From Sebastes aleutianus (taxonomy: Eukaryota; Chordata; Actinopteri; Perciformes; Sebastidae): 64,000 nt of DNA. Both the position numbers and the translations under genes were made by a program. The notes beneath the pieces were generated by a model that was not told the DNA's origin, did not search any database, and saw nothing but the letters and a program-made list of their open reading frames with translations. The DNA is taken from positions 16,851,444 to 16,915,443 of the forward strand of contig CAKAKS010000004.1 of assembly GCA_916700875.1 (NCBI GenBank). Direction: 5' to 3'. Positions 37,711 through 47,385 of this stretch are shown piece after piece; position 1 is the stretch's first letter, and every line of letters starts with the position of its first letter.

Positions 37711-37919
37711 CCATAGACCTACAACAATGAGAAATAAAAATGAAAATGTAAACAAAAAACAGTTCTTAATTTCCATTTTTATAAATCCAGAGGGAGCCAC
37801 TAGAGAGGAGCTAAAGAGCCGCAGGTTGCTACTACACCCCTGATCTGATGTGTTCTATTACATGTTGTTCTAGTATATTCTACTCTGTTCTGTTGACTTC
37901 TCTTCTACACTGCCGTCTT

Positions 37920-38037
37920 GTCATTGGCGCATGGGAATGGGAAGTACGATGACGTCGACCAATGAGATTATAGGTTTATTCCATGGGCTTGGTTCCGGGC
38001 TGGCCTGTTATTATTTTGACTAGCAGGTGAAATCTCG
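37920..38037 (+). promoter_or_regulatory. Scramblase promoter and noncoding first exon, predicted
   Basis: Within 40 bp lie an inverted CCAAT box (ATTGG, 37923-37927), a CRE-like TGACGTCG (37950-37957) and CCAAT (37959-37963). The local CG content is higher than in the surroundings. A strong donor, CTCG|GTGAGT, sits at 38037/38038. Joining it to the acceptor at 38660/38661 places an in-frame TAG (38021-38023) upstream of the scramblase ATG. This fits a 5' untranslated exon. The transcription start is not determinable, but likely lies between 37965 and 38010. Confidence 0.5.
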
Positions 38038-38685
38038 GTGAGTAAATCCTGATTCAGACAAAAACAGCTGTGTGTTGTATAATATAAACGGTACAGGCTG
38101 CAATTTAAGTCGCCTATTGAGTCGCTCTTAACAACTCGCACGTCTCCTTAGAATGAAAAAAGTGCGCTCTCTTTACCAGCAGCAAACACTCATCAGGCTG
38201 TAGTCATCACACTCTTATTCTCATAATCAGTCACTGAGATCTGCACTGGGATGGCCTACATTTTGGTGATGAGCAGTGTAGCTTGTGTTGGCTTTAGGCC
38301 TGTTGTTTACGCGTAAACAATCGGAGTAATAGGATTTCTCATGGTGGTGTTTTCCCGTCAGACGCACCACCGTCACTTCCAGATACAAACCCAGATTATC
38401 TGTGCCGCCCACCGTGTCTGTGCGCAGCTGCTGGACGAGCTGCTTCACTACTTGTTTACACACTAGGACACGAATATTATATATAGTAGAGAGGACAAGG
38501 GTGCTCCATGCTGTCCTGTTAACCTTAACAATACAGAAACACATACAGCGAAACATATGAACCCGCTGCAGCGACTCCATGTGTTTATTATGAGTGACAC
38601 CTAAATAGGCAGCAGATGGCGCTGTGTCTCAGATTTAACTTCTCAATCATTTATCAACAGGTTTCCCTCCAGTCTGGAAAAAAAA

Positions 38686-38754
38686 ATGGAAATGTATGCT
38701 GCACCCGACGAGGAAATACCAGGCTGTCCACCAGGATTAGAATACCTGACTACG
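38686..38754 (+). CDS. Scramblase coding exon 1
   Basis: Encodes residues 1-23, from MEMYAAPDEE to GLEYLTT. The acceptor TTATCAACAG lies at 38660/38661, leaving 25 untranslated bases. The donor is ACG|GTAAGA and the exon ends in phase 0. The frame stays open from the ATG back to the acceptor, but the predicted 5' exon adds an in-frame TAG. A second ATG is two codons on (38692). Confidence 0.85.
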
Positions 38755-41700
38755 GTAAGAAATAAAAAAAGATGTTTTCCTTACAAATGTTAGTGCCACT
38801 TAGTCCAGTGCCCTATTGTCTACATAGAGTATGTTCATGTTTTCATCCAGGGCAGAGGAAATGAGCAAGTGTCACTGACTCTTTCATCAATATTTAACAC
38901 CATGATCATCAAGCTTAGGATACAATATCACCAAATAGTCCAGTGATAGTAGAAACTGAAGAAGTAGGTATTTTAATTTTTTTTAATTTTTATTTATTTG
39001 CACACATATAAAACTGCTTATACAAAGGACCTCCTCCCAACCCCAGGAGAGAAAAAAAAACAATAACAAAAAAGGAAGAAAGATCTGAACTAACATCATT
39101 TTAAAAATACAACAAAAGTTAAACAACAACAAGAAGTACACAAAATGTGCAGAAAAAAAACAAACCAAATAGTGGAAAACAATCCAATAAAAACAATGAA
39201 ATACATACAAAAAAAAGAAAATGTATCTAAACATATCAAAAGATAATTAGACATCATGAATTAAATGTGATGATAATTTCCTTTTAACCCTGTAGCCTAT
39301 ACTACCCCCCATTCAACAAACTAAGTAGTTTTAAAATATATTTCACACCCGAAATGTGAAGATATTATAATGCACTGATGCTACAAAAGATAGGCCTTTT
39401 TCATGAAAGATATTTTGACACGTCACACATGGTGCCTTCAAATGAAACTCGTGAGCTTGTGTTTACAACATGGGAAGTCGTGTACACAATATGCTTGGCG
39501 TTGAAGTAGTCAAGTCAGGAGAACACTGCTGCTAAACAACGGCAATATTAACGTTACTGTCGGCGTCTAGAAGCTACAGAGGCTAACAATTTTAGCAAAC
39601 TAGCAAGTTGGTAACATATTGTAGGAAAGGCATAATGACAGAGGAAAAAGATGAGGCTGTTGGGAATATCCACATTTTCCTCAGACATATGAAATTACGA
39701 AGAAAAACAAAATACAACTAAAATTGCAATATATTCACTTATTATGCGCCGAAAAATTTACTTCCAAGGCCTCCGCCATTTCTGACAACATCAACAAACA
39801 CGTCACAACTTGTGAACTCGGAGCTTTCAGAAACCTTCTACTTACGAGGTCGTGAATACGACATGAGGGGGGCGTTCATATGGACTCTTCTCGTGACCAC
39901 GGTAAACACGACCCCATTTGAAGGCACCAATAATCACAGTAGGAAAAGCACAGGTGTAAATAATTAAAGTAACGATGGCTGAAGCTGCTCCAGTTTCAGG
40001 GCTCGGCTATTGTTCACGCTGACTCACTGTCAAGGCTCACTGAGGAGCTTAAATAGAAAAGAGGCCACTGTTATTGTTATCAATAACAGCTGTGCTTTTG
40101 CTTCAATGACAAGTCAAATTGTCTGCTGCAAAAAGGATCGGTTAGGGATGCAGTTCTCTACCATCCTTCACTTCTGCAGACTGAAAGCCCAGAAACTGTT
40201 GAAGCATTTATACACACCAGTGGTGCTTGAGAAGTACATTACAGTGTCCACAGTAAAACAATATACAGGTCCCCCCCCCCCCCAACAATACTGAACTGCT
40301 GCATTTAACAGACAAAAATGATGCATGAATTGAATCCAGTGTATGTGATTATCTTGTTTACTAGGTGGATCAGCTACTCATCAAACAGAAAGTTGAGCTT
40401 GTTGAAGGTAAAGTATATAAACATGCATCGACTTCTGAGAAAATCTATCATCTATGCTGCTAGTAAAGGTGCTAAATTCAGAGCATATCTATGATTGAAG
40501 GATTGCCATCACACGGCTCTCGACATGGCGTCGGCTGACGGTGCTAACAGCATGAACAGTGCAAACAACAGCAACAGTGCAGACAGAGCCAACAGTGTTT
40601 ATCCAGGGGGGAACAAGAGGGTGGGCGTTACGCTTCCGTTTGGACGGGACGGGGTTATCAGCTGTAACTGCCGTATGAGCGTAGTGCAGAGTGGCGGTGA
40701 TTAGATGCATGCGCGACCAGACCGTTCATACCCCATGTGAAACAAGTCAATGTTGATTTATTTTTTAACTTAACTTACACACTTAAGTTACGCCACTTCC
40801 AGTGTTATTTTAACCCAAACCACGATCTTTTCCTAAACCTAACAAAGTAGTTTTTGCCACGTAACTTCCATACATAAGTTACGCCACTTCCTGTGTTATT
40901 TTAAGTGAAACCACGACCTTTTCCTAAACCTATCTTAGTTTTTGTCACGAAACTTCCGTACTTAAATCACACCATTTAACTAACGCCATTTAACCAACTT
41001 AATTACTTAACTTGCGTAGTTTTGTTGCCTTAACCAAACTAAGTTGTTTCCTGTGAAGACGGAAGTTTATTTTGAAAAGACTGGAGCGGAAATTGATACG
41101 TACGTCACGTGTTGCTGGACATTCGTGAAAACTAACTTAACTAACTTAACTTTTTGTTAATATCATATGAACCGTTGTATGAGGATACGTTTCTCCACTA
41201 TATCTTTACATAGCAAATAGTTGTTTGCTGCTATATTAATGCTCAGGATTTAAAATTTAGCACCTTTAAGTACAGATCTCAGTGTCTGTAGAGCAATGAC
41301 ATCTTCATACGTATTGTTCGTCCATGCAGCCCTCGTTGGTTTTGAAAGCAACAACAAGTATGAAGTCCGCAACAGCATGGGCCAGAACGTGTTCTACGCT
41401 GTCGAGGAGAACGACTGTCTGAGTCGACAGTGTTGCGGTCCGATGCGCTCCTTCACCATCCACGTCCTTGACAATTTTGGACAAGAGGTCATCACCGTCA
41501 CCAGGCCACTTAAGTGCATGTCTTGCTGCTACCCTTGTTGTCTACAAGAGGTGAGTGAAACCACTTTTAGACACGCTCACATTGTGTCCATGAAATTACA
41601 GTTTTCAGGGTGTTTTTTTGTTCACCACATCCATGATTGTTTACATTCAATGACGTCTAGTTTTCTTGTGAGAATATGGCTACAAATCACACTCTGTTCT

Positions 41701-43082
41701 CCCACAATCCCTCACTCAGCTGGAGGTGCAGTCACCCCCCGGTAACACAGTGGGGTATGTTAAACAACAGTGGCACCCGTTCTCCCCCAAATTCATCGTT
41801 TCGAACGAACACAACGAGCCTGTGCTGAAGATCCACGGGCCCTTCTGTGGATGGAGCTGCCTACCAGATGTTGACTTTGAGGTGGGTTTATCTAAACACA
41901 GAAATCCATTAAATTTGTGAAAACATAACACGACACGGTATCGCCCTCGGGATATTTTTTTGTAAGGGATCCTCCTCGTGCTCTGAGGCAGGAAATATGT
42001 TTCCAATCAGAGCGGGGCTGTAGCTTGGACGAAGCGTTGCACAGGGCATGCTCTTGTGTGGTACACTGTGGCCATTGTTCCACGGCTCAGCTGGTTTTAT
42101 TAGATTGAGCTGTGAAGGGGATTTGGGTCAGTGATAGAGACCTTTTACCAGACCCAGAGGAGGGGTAACTGAAGCATGATATTACCATCCCGGTTCTTCT
42201 CTCGCTGCTTTGAAGTCATTACTGGGATAGAAAATTCAACATACTGTGGCAGCGGGCAAAATGATGAAATTGGATGGGGATTATGAATCGTTCCATGATC
42301 TCCCTCCAACAAAACCAAACAAGATTAGGGATTGATCTTCATCCTAATGCAACACATGTCAGCATGTTGTCCTCTCTGTAAATCTCTCTGCAGATTGTGA
42401 CGATGGATGAAGTGAGTAAGATCGGGAAAATCAGTAAGCAGTGGACAGGACTGCTTCGGGAAGTGTTCACAGATTCAGACAACTTTGGTATCCAGTTCCC
42501 CATGGATCTGGATGTGAGGATGAAGGCTGTAATGATCGGCGCGTGTTTTCTCATTGTAAGTAATAAGCATTTTTACGGTCTCAACGTCCAAAATTACACA
42601 ATTCCTTGTAAAGTCAAATTTCTTTTTTTAGGATTTCCTCATAGCAAAGTAAGAGTAGCTATTGCCAAAATGTGGCTGATACATATGCAGTAGCCTCATA
42701 TGACCCAGTTTTCATGGGGAATGTCTTTCAGATCACTGGTAGTCGGAAACTTTGTGTACCTACCATTTAATGCACCACTTAGCCTACATTTTGTGGGAAA
42801 TGTGACCTGAAACCACCCCAATCATCACAAATGCAAAACAGCTTGTGCGAGCTACTTTCTGCAGTAGCACAAGCTTCAATGCTTCAATGCTAAAATCTCA
42901 GGAGGTTTTCACAGCCAATTTGGCAGCTGCGTATCAGTGAATAAATTCTACCCCTCGGCTATATTTTAACCTCAATTAGACATTCTGTGTCAATTTACTG
43001 CGTTTGCTTTGCCATTAACACTTTCTTTTTGGTGTTTTTTCTTTCTATACAGGATTTCATGTTCTTTGAGACCACTAACTAG
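38686..43082 (+). CDS. Phospholipid scramblase, six coding exons, 228 aa
   Basis: PLSCR-family protein. The family comprises Ca2+-responsive, palmitoylated, single-pass (type II) proteins at the plasma membrane, with nuclear forms known, linked to bilayer lipid scrambling and signalling. Exons 38686-38754, 40365-40407, 41330-41550, 41720-41881, 42394-42555 and 43053-43082 join in frame with GT-AG borders. Visible features are a CPPGLEYL start of the conserved domain (residues 14-21), the cysteine cluster CMSCCYPCC (100-108, palmitoylation), GKISKQWTGL (176-185, like the PLSCR1 nonclassical nuclear signal), a Ca-binding-like loop DSDNFGIQFPMD (192-203), and a C-terminal hydrophobic helix of about 209-224 ending DFMFFETTN. 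The proline-rich N-terminus of PLSCR1 (318 aa in human) is missing. Synteny with plod2 and the residues fit the PLSCR1/2/4/5 cluster. The exact paralogue is not assigned. Confidence 0.93.
38968..39240 (-). repeat. Retroposon-like 3' end in scramblase intron
   Basis: Read on the minus strand, T-rich sequence leads to CCTGGGGTTGGGAGGAGG, then GTGCAAATAAATAAAAATT and a poly(A)-like end. This looks like the 3' end of a LINE or a processed transcript inserted antisense to the gene. No protein-coding remnant is recognised. Confidence 0.4.
39431..39928. mobile_element. 498-bp terminal-inverted-repeat element in scramblase intron
   Basis: The left end is GGTGCCTTCAAATGAAACTC and the right end is CCCATTTGAAGGCACC. 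The outer 14 bases are perfect inverted repeats, and related words continue inward (CTCGTG / CACGAC). The interior is noncoding, including ACGTTACTGTCGGCGTC. No convincing target duplication is seen beside it, so the superfamily is unassigned. Confidence 0.75.
40365..40407 (+). CDS. Scramblase coding exon 2 (43 bp)
   Basis: A small exon encoding VDQLLIKQKVELVE (residues 24-37) plus one base of codon 38. The acceptor TACTAG and donor GAAG|GTAAAG are intact. The sequence matches the (I/V)DQLL(I/V)xQxxEL(L/V)E segment found in all PLSCR proteins. Confidence 0.9.
40465..41267 (+). mobile_element. AAAGGTGCTAA element (copy 1) filling a scramblase intron
   Basis: The ends are AAAGGTGCTAAATTCAGAGC and AAAATTTAGCACCTTT, an inverted repeat. 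The interior shares CTCTCGACATGGCGTCGGCT and ATCTTTACATAGCAAATAG (41199 on) with copies at 52593-52980 and, inverted, 59962-60269. It occupies 803 of the 922 bp of the intron 40408-41329. A second sequence (40712-41190) lies inside. Confidence 0.75.
40712..41190 (+). repeat. Insert within copy 1, with tandem subunits
   Basis: This stretch is absent from the copies at 52593 and 59962, so it is an insertion. It contains two units of about 80 bp with TAAGTTACGCCACTTCC, TGTTATTTTAA and CTTTTCCTAAACCTA in that order. The motif TTTTCCTAAACCTAA also occurs at 26455, suggesting a dispersed family. It begins near CGACCAGACCGTTCATA and ends with CGTGAAAACTAACTTAA. No coding is seen. Confidence 0.55.
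41330..41550 (+). CDS. Scramblase coding exon 3
   Basis: Encodes residues 38-111. It contains FESNNKYEVRNSMGQ, the CCGPMRSF turn and the C-rich palmitoylation cluster at its end (CMSCCYPCCLQE). The acceptor CATGCAG and donor GAG|GTGAGT are intact. 221 bp plus the one carried base gives 74 codons, ending in phase 0. Confidence 0.95.
41720..41881 (+). CDS. Scramblase coding exon 4
   Basis: Encodes residues 112-165, from LEVQSPPGNTVGYV to LPDVDFE. It is 162 bp, phase 0 at both ends. The acceptor CACTCAG and donor GAG|GTGGGT are intact. GYVxQxWHPFxPKF and VDFE are family-typical. Its length equals that of exon 5. Confidence 0.95.
42394..42555 (+). CDS. Scramblase coding exon 5
   Basis: Encodes residues 166-219. 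It holds the GKISKQWTG segment, the TDSDNFGIQFPMDLD Ca-binding-like loop and the start of the hydrophobic helix (KAVMIGACFLI). It is 162 bp, phase 0, with acceptor CTCTGCAG and donor ATT|GTAAGT. Confidence 0.95.
43053..43082 (+). CDS. Scramblase last coding exon
   Basis: Encodes residues 220-228, DFMFFETTN, followed by TAG. The acceptor is CTATACAG after a pyrimidine-rich run. DFMFFE completes the membrane helix; the short extracellular tail ends five residues beyond a FFE block conserved in the family. Confidence 0.93.
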   Translation, partial: DFMFFETTN

Positions 43083-44330
43083 GAGCCAAACAGGATATCC
43101 ATGTAAACATACAAACATTCCTGGAAGAACAAGGCCACCAAGCCATGATGATCATTCCCAAAAATGCCCTAACATAGAACAACCTTCAAACAGGTAGTTT
43201 AAAGGAAGTACCAAAAGGTACCTATATGTTACAATATGCATGAACAATGAAATAGAAGGTTTGTTTTAGTCATAGCTGCTCAGGTTGGTTGTTTAAACAC
43301 GTCGCTGGGCCGTGAGTGCACAGTGCAGTGTTTTAAGACAAAAAGTTTTCATTTGTGTTTACATTATGGTCGCTAAGCCCATCTGGGCTCAGAACCATTC
43401 CTTACTACTTAAAAAAAAACTTGAAGAGTAGGATAACATCCATATAAAAGTTAATGAAAAGGGAACACCATTGCAGGCAAGTGCTGTTACACAGTTTGTG
43501 AAAGAAAGACTGGTGTCATTATGGTTAGTATGTTAAGGGAGTCAGCCAAATAGCACTTGTGTAATTTGGTCATATTAATAGCCGAAATGCTTATTTATAT
43601 ATAGAACACTATGCTTGTAGCCATATTGTGTGAGAAATGAAGGACTCGTGTAATGTAGTAGTTTGTAGTTCAGATATTCAAAGCCCATATTTATTGATTT
43701 TTTATTTTTGGCCTGTTAAACAATTTGTCAATATAGAGTAATGTGTGTGTGTGCACCGCTTTGTGCGTGTGTCTGTGTGCTATGAGCGTTCTTGTTGTGT
43801 GTTTTACCTGAAACATAATATCAAAAGGATTACACTAATATTTGCAATGCCATAATAATAGATTGTGATTCTCTGTAGAGGTTGTTTATTTGGGAACGGG
43901 TGGGTTATGGCTTGATGTGTCCCAGTTTTGTCCACAAGAGGGAGCTAGCTTTTCATTTAAGAATAACCCAACACAGCCCAAATGTACAAACTCAATACCC
44001 GTTTATGCCATAGGTTTTTATTGAAATATTAGTTTCAGATAATATTGTATATTTTTGGACAAACTCAGGTTGCAATGCATGCTACTGTACTATAGTGATG
44101 GTTTCTGCTTACTCCAGGAATTACACACCTGCACCTGATACTATGAATATAAAGATAGTCATCTTTTGGAGGAGATTTTGTACATTCAATCATCTAAATA
44201 TCCATATTGCGCATACATTTCCTGGTATATCAACATGAATTTTGATCTTTATCACTGTTGCATATTGCATGGTGTGACAGCTGTACATGTGTCAAAAATG
44301 CAAGAGTTAAATAAAACCTCAATTTCCATC
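43083..44330 (+). other. Scramblase 3' untranslated region, predicted
   Basis: From the stop codon, no splice-supported coding continues. The first AATAAA in this direction is at 44310-44315, giving a 3' UTR of roughly 1.25 kb. GT-rich sequence at 43743-43760 and AT-rich stretches are present. Length and end are inferred. Confidence 0.5.
44310..44315 (+). terminator. Poly(A) signal AATAAA for the scramblase gene
   Basis: Canonical AATAAA about 1.23 kb after the stop codon. GT-containing sequence follows within about 50 bases. It is the best candidate for the cleavage site. Confidence 0.5.
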
Positions 44331-44476
44331 AAATGGTCATTGGCACTGCTGTGCACCATGCTCTATTGTAAAATGTAAATATGATTTAATGAGTATGGCC
44401 ATCGGTCTGATTCTTGATGGTTTACTGTATATTGTAGCAAAGCACATTACCTGTGTGCTACATCAACATTAAGGCC

Positions 44477-45081
44477 ATAGAGTGCTCTAGGGATGACGTA
44501 TTTATGTAGGCCAACCAGGAAGTTAGCATCGCACTGGTTCCCTCAACAAAAAGCCAATGGGACTTTTCCATTGGGTTTTGGATTATTGCAGAAAATAAAC
44601 TCTGTGGCAAACAAACGGTTATTATACCTACACGTTTTGTTCCGCAAGATAATCTTAACAAATGAACACCACTTTTATGATTTCTGAAGTGTAAATGCAA
44701 TCGGCAGAAGTAAAAAGCTAACGTTACGCTATACATGAACCACACCACGGTCGCATGAGCGTGAGTATACACAACGAGGTTGTAACGGCGGACGAGATGG
44801 CGTGATGACGTTTAGTCGTCGCATTTAGCCGCTTGTTAGCAACCGCCTATTTTAAGACACGCAAAAGCTTCAAAACTCACGAGTGGGATATTTACTGACG
44901 TATTTTATGTTGTAGAACAAAACGTTTAAATCTCTTAAGCTTGTGTTAACCACAGATTTTATTTCAGGCATCGAACTAAAATCCCATTCGAAAAACCTGT
45001 TGATTTCCAGACGAGGGAACTGGAAGTGCTAAAATGTTAACTCATTTCCGGGTTTTAGGACTCATTCCTGTAGCACTCTAT
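44477..45081 (+). mobile_element. 605-bp inverted-repeat element, ATAGAGTGCT ends (complete copy)
   Basis: The left end is ATAGAGTGCTCTAGGGATGA and the right end complements to ATAGAGTGCTACAGGAATGA, a near-perfect inverted repeat of about 20 bp. The first 350 bp match 49157-49520 closely. The interior is noncoding. No clear target duplication is seen. It lies about 160 bp beyond the scramblase poly(A) signal. Confidence 0.75.
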
Positions 45082-47034
45082 TAGGATCTCTTTTGTATAA
45101 GATCATGATAATAATATGTAGGTCATCTGTGGTTTTGGAAAACTGGAAAAACACCCATCTTAAGTCATTTTCTAACAGATAGTAAGTGTTAAAAGCGTTT
45201 AAGGCTTTTATTTTTTTAAAGGGTATTATAAACTGCCAGTTGGAAAAGCTAATCTTTCCAGTTTACTTACATTTTATTGTGTCAACAGTGTTTGATTGTA
45301 CCTTTAATGTATTGACTGTTGTTTGTAGAGTTACCGCGAGGGGATTTATCTCACCCTTTATGCGCAGTATTTTTTCAAAACATAAATGATTAAGTACAAA
45401 AGATGGATGTTTTTTGCAGTCTACTGTTTCATGGCTTAAGTTGTTGAGAAACACCAAGTAAATTTGAATTATGTTCTTGCCATTAAGATTACCCTGATCA
45501 TTTGGTTGAATTGATTAATAGTATAAGATGCTGGTGCTACAGTATGTCCTCTGAAGGCTGTTTGATTGTGTTTAAAAGCCAAAAATTTAAGTCAGAATGT
45601 GATACAAAGGGAGTTAAGTTATCCCCAGTCAGCTATGTATTTTAAAAAATATATATGTATTCTTCTACTTTTGCACTAATACTTTGAACTAATTTGAGTC
45701 ATGCAATGAATGCAAACTAACTCTGTGAGCTAAGCTTAAATTGTGCAAATAGTCCATGGAAACACTTAAATAAAAAAATAAATTGTGACGTGTGCAGTTC
45801 TTTTGGTTTTTGTTTCTTTAATCAATAAATCCATTCGAGATTAAAAACCGCTGACCCTCAAAAAAACGTTTTTTTTTTTTTACATTAGTACTACTTACTA
45901 TCAGAGACCTTCTGAGCTATAGTCCTTTTAATACAGTTTGTAACTGTGGGTGTTACAAAGGTCAGACCTTGTAAATGGTCGTGTAAAACCACTCAGCCTT
46001 GCTTGTTAATTAGTTCAGTTCACCGGCTGCTGTGATTGCCACCTTCACCTTTTTTAAGCAGCATTCTTAAATGCTCTCATGAAATGTGAATGTAATTTTT
46101 TTTTTCTGCTGCAAAAGTCCAGCCTGCAGAGTAATTCAGTGAACCGATTACGTCAAACACAGATGTCCTTGAAGGAAAACATGAGAAGGAAAATGAGAAC
46201 ATTTAATTTTCTCTCTTTTCAAGTAAGCTATTAACCTGAAGCTGCCTTGGGTGCAACCTGGAGAACTCATTTTATAACGGCCTTTTTTAAGCTTTTCTTA
46301 ATCACACATCAATGAAAGGGGCTACTTTGGGGCTGAGCAAAGAGCAAGGCTTGAAGAAAGGGTTAAATTCTTATCGTTTCTGGTGCAGTTTGGAACAGGT
46401 CATACAGTTGTTGTTGTTTTTTTACAAACTGTTACGTCTGCAGAACAATATCACCTTTTCATTTGACATTTGATTAATGGAAGATTCTTAAAAATCACTA
46501 TTGTAGAAATATTCATAAACGTTTTGTTGAGGCAGATGTCAGTGTGTTCATAGATGTAGGCAATACTCCACTGAGTGATCATTCTTATAATGCATACAGA
46601 AAGACTAAAGAGTACGATATAGACCTGCTCTTTATGAAGTGGCATAAGATAACGTCTGTTGTAATTTCACTCAATGACTTGACTACAAATTATTTGATGC
46701 CACAGGTCCCTTATATTTAAAGTATCACATGAATACACTGCACTACACTCTCAGACGTCCACAAATTTCTATGAGTCATAGCAAAGCCCCCCCTTTGTAG
46801 ATAATGATAGTTTTTACACATTGCTTGGCATGACTTTATGGAATATATGAGGCGGCACTGGTCTGAGTGTTATAGCTGATTAAGCTGTGGTTGGAAAACA
46901 ATGAGAACTGTGGAGGCATGTACATGGAGGGGCAAGGGACGACCTGGATAGGGATGATTTCTTATTCCATTTTCTGGTGATCATGGGAACATTTTTAGTG
47001 CTGATACTGGCGTGGCTCTTGCAATAGCAAAGTC
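45082..47034. other. Intergenic DNA, nothing recognised
   Basis: AT-rich, with an A-run followed by a T-run (near 45858-45882) that forms a small palindrome, and T-runs elsewhere. No exon or repeat terminus was supported. Confidence 0.55.
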
Positions 47035-47385
47035 GGCCTGTCAGTTGGTCCGTCTTTCGGTTGGTCCACCACTTTGGTCCTCTCAGCAACTATTGGTGGA
47101 CTGTCATGACATTTGGTACAGATATCCATGGTGTCCAGAGGATGAATCCTACTGACTTTTCTCTAGCGCAACCAGCAGGTCAAAGTAAGTTACTTATCCT
47201 GAGATATATTTCAACATCTACTAGATGGATTGGCACAACATTTAGTACAGTCATGGTTCCCAGAGGGCAGAATATTAGCATTGTCATTGTGAGTGTGCAT
47301 GCTGATATTAGCATTTAGTTCAAAGCTCTACTGTGCCAAGTATAGCACAGCTCACTGAGGCATGGCTGTAGACTCTAAGTCCTGT
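47035..47385 (+). repeat. Dispersed fish repeat with TTGGTACAGA motif
   Basis: It contains TGTCATGACATTTGGTACAG, CAGAGGATGAATCCTACTGA, AGCGCAACCAGCAGGTCAAA and TTAGCATTGTCATTGTGAG. I recall this order from a common teleost repeat in which the ATGACATTTGGTACAGA-type motif recurs (here again, weaker, at about 47230). GTTAGCATG-like words are typical of the family. It is noncoding and its boundaries are approximate. Confidence 0.55.

Larger units (their letters stand above)
36609..37842 (+). mobile_element. hAT-type non-autonomous element with 8-bp target duplication
   Basis: The left end CAGGGGTCAGCAACC (36609 on) and the right end, complement CAGGGGTGTAGTAGCAACC (ending at 37842), are imperfect terminal inverted repeats with the CAGGGGT/AGCAACC blocks of hAT elements. 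The flanks are GTCTGATG (36601-36608) and ATCTGATG (37843-37850), an 8-bp duplication with one mismatch, as hAT transposition produces. Inner words AAAAGAGCCATTTT and AAAGAGCCGCAGG also correspond. There is no transposase, so mobilisation would have been in trans. The centre is occupied by a second palindromic element with a minisatellite. It lies directly upstream of the scramblase promoter. Confidence 0.85.

Noticed and set aside
40495..40704. 69-codon frame with Asn/Ser-Ala repeats
   Set aside because: It lies wholly inside a dispersed element whose other copies (52560 region, 60200 region) do not keep the frame.
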